A stretch of DNA of 64,000 bases, taken from NCBI RefSeq assembly GCF_034669705.1, contig NZ_JAXMOR010000019.1, forward strand, positions 27,084-91,083, given 5' to 3'. This document shows, piece after piece, positions 33,838-42,046 of the stretch. A program made the position numbers and the translations under genes. This DNA comes from Marinovum sp034669705 (GTDB taxonomy: Bacteria; Pseudomonadota; Alphaproteobacteria; Rhodobacterales; Rhodobacteraceae). Below the pieces are notes generated by a model. The model was not told the DNA's origin, searched no databases, and saw only the letters and a program-made list of their open reading frames with translations. Every line of letters begins with the position of its first letter. Position 1 is the stretch's first letter.

Positions 33838-36800
33838 TTGCAGGTTGAAGATTGGCTTCGCAGCCACGGACTTGAAAAATTTGCCGCGCTTTTCGCGGAG
33901 CACGAGATCGGCCTCGATATCCTCGGGACGCTGACCGGGGCTGATCTGCGAGAACTGGGTCTGCCGCTGGGGGCGCGCAAGCGGATGCTGCGGGCCATCG
34001 CCGACTTCAACGAAACCGCCATGCCTGCCGCGCCGGTTGCCGCGACCGCGCCGGCGCCCAAGGCCGACGAGGGCGAGCGCCGCCAGATCACCGTGCTGTT
34101 CTGCGACCTGGTGGATTTCACCGGCCTGGCCACGGCGATGGACCCTGAGGACCTCGAGGCGCTGATCGCCCGCTTTGTCGAGACCTGCCGCGCCGAGGTG
34201 GCGCGCTGGGGCGGTCACGTGGGCAATTACCTGGGCGACGGGCTGCTGGTCTATTTCGGCTGGCCGCAGGCGTTTGAGGACGCGCCGCAGCGCGCTGCCC
34301 ATGCCTCGCTCGCCCTGGTGCGCGCGGCGGGCCGTCTGCGGGCGCCCTCTGGCCGGCCGTTGCAGGTGCGTGTCGGCATGGCGACCGGACTGGTGCTGGC
34401 CGGGCGCAAGCTCGACTCGGGTTCAGGCCAGCTCGACACTGTCTTTGGCAAGACACCGAACCTCGCCGCCCGGCTCGAGGCGCTGGCCCAGCCCGGCGAG
34501 GTGCTGATCGACCGGGCGACGGCGGCGCTGCTGCCAGAGCCACGCTTTGCGATGACCGATCTTGGCGCGCATCTGGTCAAAGGGTTCACCACCGCGGTCG
34601 ATGTGGTGCGGCTCGACGGCGCCTCGGTCCAGTCTTCGCCCAGCCGGGCCCGCAGCGCCCGCCTTGGCGAGGCGCCGATCGAGGGGCGTGACGGGCCGAT
34701 GGCGCTGCTCGCCGGCTGGTGGCGGGAGGCGCAGAGCGGTCAGGGCCTGCGGATCGTCGCGCTCGAGGGTGAGGCCGGCATCGGCAAGAGCCACGTCAGC
34801 GCGCATTTCCTGCGCGCCTGCCGCAACGACGGCGGTCAGGGCCACGAGCTGCAATGCTGGCCCTACAACGACAACGCCACGCTCTACCCGATCGTGGCCT
34901 GGCTCTACGAACGCGCCGGGGTGATGCCGGACGCGCCGGTCGAGATGCGGCGCACCGCTTTTGCCGGGCTGGCGGCGCGGCAAGAGCTGCCGCGCGATGT
35001 CTACCTGAGCGGTCTGGGCGACCTGCTCGACCTTGATCCGGCGCTACTGGTGCAATCGTCGGAACTGCGCCGGGCGGCCTGGTTCGGGGCGATCGCGCGG
35101 ATCCTGCGGGCCGATTGCGCCGTGGCACCGATGGCGCTGGTGCTCGAGGACATGCACTGGACCGATCCGCTGACCGATCACCTGCTGGCCGACCTTGCGG
35201 TCACGGCCGCCGATCTGCCGCTGATGATCCTCTCCACAGCGCGGCCGCAGGCGTCGCCCCGCTGGGCCGATCTGCCGCCGGTCCGCCGGATCGAGCTGAC
35301 CCGTGTCGGCCGGCGCGCGGCCGAGCGGATGGTGACCCAGCTCTCGGTCGGGCTGACCGCCGAGGTGCGCGAGCGGATCGTCGAGGCCTCCGACGGGGTG
35401 CCGCTCTTCGTCTCGGAGCTGACCCGTGACATCATCAAGCGCGCCCGCGAGGGCAGCGGCGATGCCGCCGCGCTGACCATACCGGCGACGCTGCAGGGGG
35501 TTCTGGCTGCACGTCTTGAATCGGCGCGCGACGCGCGGCCGGTGGCGCAGGTGGCCAGCTGCATCGGCCGGGTCTTCGACCCCGGCGTGCTGGGGCGCGT
35601 GATGGGCCGCGACATGGCCGATCTGGCGCCGATGCTCGACACGCTCGAGACGCTGGCGCTGATCGAGCCGATCGAGGCCGAGGACCGCCGTTACATCTTT
35701 CGTCACGCGCTGATCCAGGAGGCGGCCTATCAGTCGCAGCCGAAATCGCGGCGCCGGGCGATTCACGGTGCGATTGCCGACGCGCTGGCGCTCAGCCCGA
35801 CCGCCGACGACCGGGTGCTGGCCAACCACCTGACCGCCGCAGAGCGCTATTCCGAGGCGGTCGAGCGCTGGAAGGGCGCCGGGCTGCGCGCCGCCCGCCG
35901 CTCGGCCCAAGGCGAGGCGATCGAGCATTTCCGCCGCGGCCTCGGGCTGCTCGAGAAGCTGCCCGCCGGCCACGACCGCGATGCCCGGCGGCTGGCGATG
36001 CTGCTGGCGCTGGGGCCGGTGCTGTCCTCGCATGACGGCTATGGCGCCGAGACCGTCGGCGCGCTCTATGTCGAGGCCGCGGCGCTGGCCGACACCGCGG
36101 GCCAGCAGGCCGAGCGCTTCGCGGTGCGCCGCGGGCTCTGGATGTACCGCCAGATGAGCGCGCAGTACCCCGCCGCCGAACAGGTGGCGCAGGACATGCT
36201 GGCGCTGACCGGCGGTGCGGCGCCCAATGCCGCGCTCTCGCTCGAGGCGCACCGGGCGCTGGGCGCCACCGCCTTCATGCTGGGCAATCTGCGCGAGGCG
36301 CGCCGCTCGCTCGAAACCGCCATCGACGGCTATGCCAGGGGCGCCGGCGCCGGCAATATCGCGCTGTTCGGCGATGATCCGGGGCTTGGCTGCATGGCCT
36401 ATCTCAGCAGCTGCCTGTGGTACCTCGGCGAACCCGAGGCCGCACTGCGCTGCTGCGACGAGATGCTGTCGATCGCGCGGCGGATCGAGCATCCGTTCTC
36501 TCTGGCGCGCTCGCTCACCTTTTCGGCCTACACCTATCACCTGATGCAGGATTTCGACCGGCTGCTGCCCACCGCCGAGGAGGCCGCGGTGCACGCCCAA
36601 CGTTTTGAGTTTCCGTTTCACGAAGGGGTGGGGCGGATCCTCTGGGGCTGGGGGCTGTGCAAGCTTCGCGATCACGACCGCGGGCGTGGCCTGATCGACG
36701 CCGGTTTCGACCGCTACGACGCCTCCGGCAGCTTCATGCTGCGGCCGCTCTACCTGACCCTGAGGGCGGAGCTCGCGGCCGAGAGCGGCCGGCCGTCGGA

Positions 36801-37134
36801 GGCCTGGGCGCTGTCGCAACGCTCGCGCGACGGGCTGGAACGCAGCCAGGAGAACCTGGTGCGGTCAGAGGTGCTGCGGGTGCAGGGCGAGCTTCTGGCG
36901 CAGCGCGGCGAGACCGCTGAGGGGCTGCGCCACATCGATCAGGCCATCGCCGTGGCCGAGGCGCAGGCTTCGGTGTTCTGCGCCCTGCGCGCCCATGTCT
37001 CGGCCGTGCGCATCGACCCCGACCGCGCCCCCGCCCTGGCCCGGGCGCTGGCCGGCTTTCCCGCGGGCCTGGCCAGCCCCGACATTGCCGCCGCGCAACG
37101 GGCGCTGGCGGCCAGCCAGAGGCAGACCACATGA
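33838..37134 (+). CDS. SAM-domain / class III nucleotide cyclase / AAA ATPase / TPR signalling protein
   Basis: 1098 residues from TTG 33838, chosen because AGGGGGA stands four bases before, the N-terminus (MQVEDWLRSHGLEKFAALF) then begins as in other SAM-cyclase proteins, and the preceding codons are AT-rich unlike the gene. Alternatives are ATG 33781 or GTG 33778. Order: SAM domain 1-60; cyclase 81-250 with metal-binding Asp90 (LFCDLVDFTG) and Asp134 (LGDGLLVYFG), transition-state Asn208 and Arg212 (TPNLAARLE); but the usual adenine-specifying Lys and Asp are Asn130 and Lys205. Walker A EGEAGIGKS at 310-318, Walker B LVLEDMHWTD, then TPR-like helices to the end. Likely a cytosolic ligand-sensing regulator; whether it makes cAMP is uncertain. 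Confidence 0.85.
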   Translation: MQVEDWLRSHGLEKFAALFAEHEIGLDILGTLTGADLRELGLPLGARKRMLRAIADFNETAMPAAPVAATAPAPKADEGERRQITVLFCDLVDFTGLATAMDPEDLEALIARFVETCRAEVARWGGHVGNYLGDGLLVYFGWPQAFEDAPQRAAHASLALVRAAGRLRAPSGRPLQVRVGMATGLVLAGRKLDSGSGQLDTVFGKTPNLAARLEALAQPGEVLIDRATAALLPEPRFAMTDLGAHLVKGFTTAVDVVRLDGASVQSSPSRARSARLGEAPIEGRDGPMALLAGWWREAQSGQGLRIVALEGEAGIGKSHVSAHFLRACRNDGGQGHELQCWPYNDNATLYPIVAWLYERAGVMPDAPVEMRRTAFAGLAARQELPRDVYLSGLGDLLDLDPALLVQSSELRRAAWFGAIARILRADCAVAPMALVLEDMHWTDPLTDHLLADLAVTAADLPLMILSTARPQASPRWADLPPVRRIELTRVGRRAAERMVTQLSVGLTAEVRERIVEASDGVPLFVSELTRDIIKRAREGSGDAAALTIPATLQGVLAARLESARDARPVAQVASCIGRVFDPGVLGRVMGRDMADLAPMLDTLETLALIEPIEAEDRRYIFRHALIQEAAYQSQPKSRRRAIHGAIADALALSPTADDRVLANHLTAAERYSEAVERWKGAGLRAARRSAQGEAIEHFRRGLGLLEKLPAGHDRDARRLAMLLALGPVLSSHDGYGAETVGALYVEAAALADTAGQQAERFAVRRGLWMYRQMSAQYPAAEQVAQDMLALTGGAAPNAALSLEAHRALGATAFMLGNLREARRSLETAIDGYARGAGAGNIALFGDDPGLGCMAYLSSCLWYLGEPEAALRCCDEMLSIARRIEHPFSLARSLTFSAYTYHLMQDFDRLLPTAEEAAVHAQRFEFPFHEGVGRILWGWGLCKLRDHDRGRGLIDAGFDRYDASGSFMLRPLYLTLRAELAAESGRPSEAWALSQRSRDGLERSQENLVRSEVLRVQGELLAQRGETAEGLRHIDQAIAVAEAQASVFCALRAHVSAVRIDPDRAPALARALAGFPAGLASPDIAAAQRALAASQRQTT

Positions 37135-37979
37135 CCAACCAGCCCGTCCACGAGATCTGGAACGGCCAGTCCGGCCTCGACTGGGCCCGTCACCAGCGCG
37201 ACCTCGACCACTACCTGGCGGGATCGATGGACCGGCTCGCCGCGCTCGTGCGGCTGGCGCCGGGGCGCCGGGTGCTCGAGATCGGCAGCGGCGCCGGCAG
37301 CTTCAGCCTCGCCCTGTCGCAGGCGGTGGGGCCGGGCGGAGAGGTGCTGGGCCTCGACGTCTCGGAGCCCTTGCTGGCGCTGGCCCGGGCGCGGGCGGCC
37401 CATTGTGACAACCTCGCCTTCGAGCGGCTGGACATCCAGACCGAGGACCTTGATCGGCACGGTTTCGACATCTGCACCGCCCATGTGGGCATGATGTTCT
37501 TTTCCGACCCGGTGCTGGCACTGTCGCGCATCCGCAGCCGGCTGGCGCCCGGCGCGGTGATCGCCTTCAACGGCTGGTCGGCGCAGGACAACCCGTGGTT
37601 TTCGCTGCCGATCTCGGTGGCCGAGCGTCACCTTGGCGCGCTGCCGCCCGGCGCCACCGGCGAAACCCCGCCGCCGGGGCCGCTGGCCTTTGCCGATGTG
37701 ACCCATGTAACAGGCCTGCTGCGGGCGGCAGGCTATGATCGCATCGAAGGGTGGCAGGAGGCGATCATGATCCGCCATCCCGAAGGACTGGACGCCCTGA
37801 TGCAAACGCTCTCCTACGTCGGCCCGATCTCGACGCTCTATCGGATGAAACAGCCCGACGCCGCCCTGAAGGCCCGGATCGCCGCCGAGATCCGCGACGC
37901 TTATTCGGCCTACATCGACGCCGAGGGCGCAGTGGCGCTGCCGGGCTGCATGACCTTCTACCGCGCGGTCGCGCCGTGA
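37131..37979 (+). CDS. Class I SAM-dependent methyltransferase
   Basis: 282 residues. SAM-binding motif I VLEIGSGAGSFSLALS (about residue 47), acidic residue in GLDVSEPLLALARARA, and motif IV DICTAHVGMMFF. It resembles UbiE/methyltransferase-11 type enzymes acting on small molecules. The ATG overlaps the cyclase stop (ATGA) and the stop overlaps the next GTG start, so it belongs to a three-gene unit with the cyclase protein. The substrate cannot be told from sequence. Confidence 0.85.
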   Translation: MTNQPVHEIWNGQSGLDWARHQRDLDHYLAGSMDRLAALVRLAPGRRVLEIGSGAGSFSLALSQAVGPGGEVLGLDVSEPLLALARARAAHCDNLAFERLDIQTEDLDRHGFDICTAHVGMMFFSDPVLALSRIRSRLAPGAVIAFNGWSAQDNPWFSLPISVAERHLGALPPGATGETPPPGPLAFADVTHVTGLLRAAGYDRIEGWQEAIMIRHPEGLDALMQTLSYVGPISTLYRMKQPDAALKARIAAEIRDAYSAYIDAEGAVALPGCMTFYRAVAP

Positions 37980-38365
37980 GTGGCGAGGCGCAGTGGCTGC
38001 TGCTCCTGCTCCTCGGGTTCCAGGCCAAGCACCTGGCCGCCGACTACCTGCTGCAAACTCCCTTCATGCTGTCCGGCAAGGGCCGTTACGGCCATCCCGG
38101 CGGCCTGCTGCATGCCACCATCCACGGCGGGTTCAGCGCGGGGCTGCTGGCGCTGGCCGGGCTCGGCGCCGGGGCGATCACGGCGCTGGCGCTGGCCGAG
38201 ACGGTGCTGCATTACCACCTCGACTGGGGCAAGGAGCGCTGGCTGCGCCGTCGCGGCCTGACCACCGCCGCGCCGCAGTTCTGGATGGCGCTGGGGGTCG
38301 ACCAGTTCCTGCACCAGCTCACCTACCTGGCGCTGGCGGCGCTGGCGCTCGGGCTGTCGGCCTGA
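37976..38365 (+). CDS. DUF3307 membrane protein
   Basis: 129 residues from GTG 37976, which overlaps the methyltransferase stop (GTGA). Hydrophobic segments alternate with conserved polar residues: GFQAKHLAADYLLQTPFMLSGK at the start, LHATIHGGFSAGLLALAG, then LHYHLDWGKERWL and VDQFLHQLTYLALAALAL. The His/Asp/Lys pattern in the first and last helices is that of DUF3307 proteins. Function unknown; the coupling suggests a link with the cyclase protein and methyltransferase. Confidence 0.85.
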   Translation: MSGEAQWLLLLLLGFQAKHLAADYLLQTPFMLSGKGRYGHPGGLLHATIHGGFSAGLLALAGLGAGAITALALAETVLHYHLDWGKERWLRRRGLTTAAPQFWMALGVDQFLHQLTYLALAALALGLSA

Positions 38366-38471
38366 GGCGAAAAACGGCGCGCGGCGGGGTCTGATCCGAA
38401 AATCGGGCTACCAACCGGCGGCGACCAAGGGTAAGCCACCCGGATCACCCAGCAACAACCGAAATAGTCCC

Positions 38472-39677
38472 ATGTCTGATGAATTCTACCGCCTGAGCCT
38501 TCTGCCGCCCTATGTCATCGCCGAGGTGAACGCGATGCGCGCGGCGGCGCGGCGCAAGGGCGAGGACGTGATCGATCTCGGCATGGGCAACCCCGACCTG
38601 CCGCCGCCGCAGCATGTCATCGACAAGCTGATCGAAGTGGCGCAGAAACCCGACGCCCACGGCTATTCGCAGTCCAAGGGCATCCCCGGTCTGCGCCGGG
38701 CGCAGGCCAATTACTATGGCAACCGCTTCGGGGTCACCCTCGACCCCGAGACCGAGGTGGTGGTGACCATGGGCTCGAAAGAGGGCCTTGCGTCGCTCGC
38801 CACCGCGATCACCGCGCCGGGCGACGTGGTGCTGGCGCCCGATCCGTCCTACCCGATCCACACCTTCGGCTTCATCATGGCCGGCGCCACGATCCACGCG
38901 GTGCCCACCACCCCCGACGCGTTCTATTTCGAGAGCCTCGAGAAGGCCGTCGCCGACTGCCGCCCCAAGCCAAAGGTGCTGGTGGTCAACTACCCGTCCA
39001 ACCCCACCGCCGAGACCGTCGACCTCGCGTTCTACGAGCGGCTGGTGGCCTTTGCCAAGGAAAACAGCCTCTACGTCGTCTCGGACCTCGCCTATTCCGA
39101 GCTCTACTATGACGGCAAGCCGACCCGCTCGATCCTCGAGGTGCCGGGCGGCAAGGACGTGGCGGTGGAGTTCACCTCGCTGTCGAAGAGCTATTCCATG
39201 GCCGGCTGGCGGATGGGTTTTGCCGTTGGCAATCCGCGGCTGGTGGCGGCGATGACGCGGGTCAAATCCTACCTCGATTACGGCGCCTTCACGCCCATTC
39301 AGGCCGCCGCCTGCGCCGCGCTGAACGGCCCGCAGGACATCGTCGCCGAGAACCGCGCCCGCTATCAGAAACGCCGCGACGTGATGGTCGAGAGCTTTGC
39401 CCGCGCCGGCTGGGACATCCCGGCGCCTGCCGCCTCGATGTTCGCCTGGGCCAAGCTGCCGCCGGCGCTGGCGCATATGGGCTCGCTCGAGTTCTCCAAG
39501 GAACTGCTGACCAACGCCAATGTCGCCGTCGCGGCCGGTGTCGGCTATGGTCCGCGCGGCGAAGGCTATGTCCGCATCGCCATGGTCGAGAACGAGCAGC
39601 GCATCCGGCAGGCGGCGCGCAACATCCGGCGCTATTTCCAGAAGATGGGGATCAATACCCCCGCGCAGGGCGAGTAG
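38472..39677 (+). CDS. Class I/II PLP aminotransferase (AlaC / LL-diaminopimelate aminotransferase-like)
   Basis: 401 residues. Fold type I PLP enzyme with the substrate strand GNPDLPPPQHVID, phosphate-binding GSKEGLASLATAI, NYPSNPTAET, SDLAYSELYYDG and the Schiff-base lysine in SLSKSYSMAGWRMGF. This arrangement is that of AlaC-type alanine transaminases, which in alphaproteobacteria usually stand before homoserine dehydrogenase (hom). Here the next plus-strand gene is absent and a minus-strand thiolase follows. No strong ribosome site is seen before the ATG. Confidence 0.88.
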   Translation: MSDEFYRLSLLPPYVIAEVNAMRAAARRKGEDVIDLGMGNPDLPPPQHVIDKLIEVAQKPDAHGYSQSKGIPGLRRAQANYYGNRFGVTLDPETEVVVTMGSKEGLASLATAITAPGDVVLAPDPSYPIHTFGFIMAGATIHAVPTTPDAFYFESLEKAVADCRPKPKVLVVNYPSNPTAETVDLAFYERLVAFAKENSLYVVSDLAYSELYYDGKPTRSILEVPGGKDVAVEFTSLSKSYSMAGWRMGFAVGNPRLVAAMTRVKSYLDYGAFTPIQAAACAALNGPQDIVAENRARYQKRRDVMVESFARAGWDIPAPAASMFAWAKLPPALAHMGSLEFSKELLTNANVAVAAGVGYGPRGEGYVRIAMVENEQRIRQAARNIRRYFQKMGINTPAQGE

Positions 39678-39689
39678 GCCGGGCGGTTT

Positions 39690-39770
39690 CCGGGGGGCCG
39701 GCCCCCCGGACCCCCACGCCCGGGGGACCAGCCCCCCGGGACCCCCCGAGGTATTTTTGAACAGAAGAAG
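39690..39770. repeat. 20-bp GC palindrome and second copy of the 21-base motif
   Basis: Right after the aminotransferase there is a perfect 20-base palindrome CCGGGGGGCCGGCCCCCCGG at 39690-39709. A further GC hairpin region follows, then GTATTTTTGAACAGAAGAAG (with a G before it) at 39750-39770, identical to the reverse strand of the element at 23178-23198. Convergent 3' ends lie on both sides, so it may act in bidirectional termination. Confidence 0.75.
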
Positions 39771-39790
39771 GCCCTTGGGGCAGTGCCCGA

Positions 39791-40876
39791 TCAGCCCGGG
39801 GCGTGCATCACCAGCGCCGTGCCCAGCCCACCCGCCGCGGCAATGGCGGCGAGCCCGGTGCCGGGCGTGGCGCGCAGTTGGTGGAACAGGTCGACCGCGA
39901 GCACCGCGCCGCTGGCGCCGATCGGGTGGCCCCGCGCCAGCGCGCCGCCGTCGCGGTTGACGATCTCGCGCGGCAGCCCGGCGCCCTGCTGGCAGGCGAT
40001 GGCCTGCACCGCGAAGGCCTCCATGATCTCGGCGCTGACCAGGCGCTTGCGGTCTTTGGCCGAGAGTACTGCCTCGATCGCCGCCACCGGCGCGAGGCCG
40101 GGCAACTCGGGCGTGTCGCCGAGGGTCTTGCCGGCCACGATCTCGGCCGTCGCGCGCCCGCGCGCAATCCGCTCTGAGACCACCACCACGCAGGCGGCGG
40201 CATCCGCCGCCACCGCCATGTTGGCGGCGGTGATCTCGCCATGAACCCGTGGCGCGCGGGCGCAGAGCCGCGGCGTCAGCGCGCGGGCAAAGGGATCGGT
40301 GGCCAGCCCGGCGATCTCGACAATCCCCGCCGGCCGCGCCTGCAGAGCTTTCGCGTGGCTCTCCATCGCCCAGAGGTCCTGCGCCGCGCGGCCGATGCCC
40401 AGCCTGCGTCCGAGCCGGTCGGCGGCCTCGGCCATGCCCGGGTCGCGCTCGGGCCAGGGGGTGAAGCGCGCCTGATCGTAGGGCTCCGGCGGCCGGCCGT
40501 CGGCAAAGCTGCGCAGCCGCTGGGGGCGGCGCGAATAGCTCTCGATGCCGCCGGCGATCACCACCTCGTGCAGCCCGCCGCGCACCATCGCCATGGCCAG
40601 CAAGAGCGCATCCAGCCCGCCGGCGCATTGCCGGTCCACCGTCAGCCCCGCCACCCGCAGGGGCAGCCCCGCGGCCAGCGCCGCCAGCCGCGCCGGATTG
40701 CCACCGGCGCCGAGCGCATTCGACAGGACCAGTTCGCCCACGTCTTCCGGCGCCAGCCCGGCATCGGCCAGCACCGCGCGGATCACCGGGGCGGCCAGGT
40801 CATGCGGCTCGAGCGCGGCGAACGCGCCGTGACGCGGGACCACGGCGCTGCGGCGGGCGGCGAGGATGTGGCTCAT
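39791..40876 (-). CDS. Thiolase family protein with altered active-site residues
   Basis: 361 residues. The nucleophile is present (Cys84 in VDRQCAGGLDALL), as is the GHP histidine (His317 in GGALARGHPIGASG). However, the conserved NEAF motif reads MEAF (Met285), and the C-terminal CxGxG cysteine is Ala346 (AIAAAGGLGTALV). In thiolases these residues hold the oxyanion water and act as acid/base. The protein may therefore condense or transfer acyl groups differently from a standard acetyl-CoA acyltransferase. The start overlaps the stop of the adenylate-forming enzyme (ATGA), so the two probably act in one pathway, which I cannot identify. Confidence 0.85.
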   Translation of the reverse strand: MSHILAARRSAVVPRHGAFAALEPHDLAAPVIRAVLADAGLAPEDVGELVLSNALGAGGNPARLAALAAGLPLRVAGLTVDRQCAGGLDALLLAMAMVRGGLHEVVIAGGIESYSRRPQRLRSFADGRPPEPYDQARFTPWPERDPGMAEAADRLGRRLGIGRAAQDLWAMESHAKALQARPAGIVEIAGLATDPFARALTPRLCARAPRVHGEITAANMAVAADAAACVVVVSERIARGRATAEIVAGKTLGDTPELPGLAPVAAIEAVLSAKDRKRLVSAEIMEAFAVQAIACQQGAGLPREIVNRDGGALARGHPIGASGAVLAVDLFHQLRATPGTGLAAIAAAGGLGTALVMHAPG

Positions 40877-42009
40877 GTCTCCGCCCGCCGTGCCAAGGCC
40901 GCAATGTCGGGCTTGCCGGCGGGCAGCAGCGGCAGTTCCGTCAGCCTGACAAAGCGCTGCGGCACCGCCGGCAGGGGCAGGGCGGCGCGGCAGGCGGCGC
41001 GCAGGGCGGCCTCCTCGGCCGTGCCCTGGTGGAAGCAGACCATGCGATGCCCGCGGGCCGCATCCGGGCGTGGCACCACCGCGCAGGCGGCCACGCCCGG
41101 CAGTTGCGAGACCACCGTCTCGATCTCTTCGGGAAAGACGTTGTGGTCGGCGACGGTGACCATCCGGCTCTTGCGCCCGCGCAGAAAGAGTGACCCGGCC
41201 CTGAGATAGCCCATCTCGCCGATGCTCAGCCAAAGGCCGTCGCGCCGGGTGTCGGGCGCGCTGCCACTGGCGTAGCCCTCGAAGAGATAGGGGCTGGCGA
41301 CCCAGATCTCGCCGGCCGCGCCTTCGGGGGCGTCAATCCGCAGCGTCACGCCGGGATAGGCGCGACCGACCGAGCCGGCGGGGGTGTCGCTGTCGCTCAT
41401 GGTGATGAAACTGGTCTCGCTGGCGCCGAAAAAGCCGCGCAGATCGGCCTGGGCAAAGCGCGCCTGCACGGCGGCCTGAAGCGCGGCGTCGAGCGGCCCG
41501 CCGCCGCAGAAGATGCGGCGCAGCGCCGGGAACGCGGCGATCCCCGCCGCCTCGGCGCCGCGCAGGAGCAGGCGCAGCTGGGTCGGTGTGGCATAGATCA
41601 CGCTGATCCCGGCGTCAGCAACGAACCGTGCCTGCGCCCGCGGCCCCATTCCGGCCAGCGCCGCCACGTCGGCGCCGATGTGAAACGCTTCGAGCAGGGC
41701 ATAGAGGGTCAGCGAATGGCCAAGCGCACCGAAGGTCGCGTAGCGGTCGGTCGCGGTGACGCCGAAGACCTTGGCCGTCACCGCGAAGGAGCGCTGCCAG
41801 CTTTCGGGCCGTCGTCGGATCACCTTGGGTGCGCCCGAGGAGCCGGAGGTCGCGCAGGTGAGCATCGGCGGTCCGCCCGTCGCCACCGGCCCGGCCGGCG
41901 ACAGGTGCAGCCCGCCGCCGCGCCGGACCGCGTCCAGCAGGGCGGCGAGGCCCGGAGCGTCGGGGGTCAGCAGGGCGCTCTCGGGGGATATGCAGAAGCT
42001 TTCGGCCAT
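40873..42009 (-). CDS. Short AMP-forming acyl/aryl ligase (class I adenylate-forming enzyme)
   Basis: 378 residues from ATG 42007-42009 (AACGGGGCA before it; an ATG six codons upstream is the alternative). Adenylation motifs in order: CATSGSSGAPKVI near residue 52, FFGASETSF, IGEMGYL, LRGRKSRMV and a terminal lysine in PAGKPD. Ordinary family members have 500-550 residues with the first motif near 160-180, so about 120 N-terminal residues are missing. Probably it activates a carboxylic acid for the coupled thiolase; the acceptor may be CoA or a carrier protein. Confidence 0.82.
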   Translation of the reverse strand: MAESFCISPESALLTPDAPGLAALLDAVRRGGGLHLSPAGPVATGGPPMLTCATSGSSGAPKVIRRRPESWQRSFAVTAKVFGVTATDRYATFGALGHSLTLYALLEAFHIGADVAALAGMGPRAQARFVADAGISVIYATPTQLRLLLRGAEAAGIAAFPALRRIFCGGGPLDAALQAAVQARFAQADLRGFFGASETSFITMSDSDTPAGSVGRAYPGVTLRIDAPEGAAGEIWVASPYLFEGYASGSAPDTRRDGLWLSIGEMGYLRAGSLFLRGRKSRMVTVADHNVFPEEIETVVSQLPGVAACAVVPRPDAARGHRMVCFHQGTAEEAALRAACRAALPLPAVPQRFVRLTELPLLPAGKPDIAALARRAET

Positions 42010-42046
42010 TGCCCCGTTCTGGCACATCGCTCAGACTGATGCGACG

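Noticed and set aside
29122..38365. Recent horizontal island
   Set aside because: Gene content is unusual, but coding GC and codon use look like the neighbours; no tRNA, integrase, direct repeats or transposase border it.
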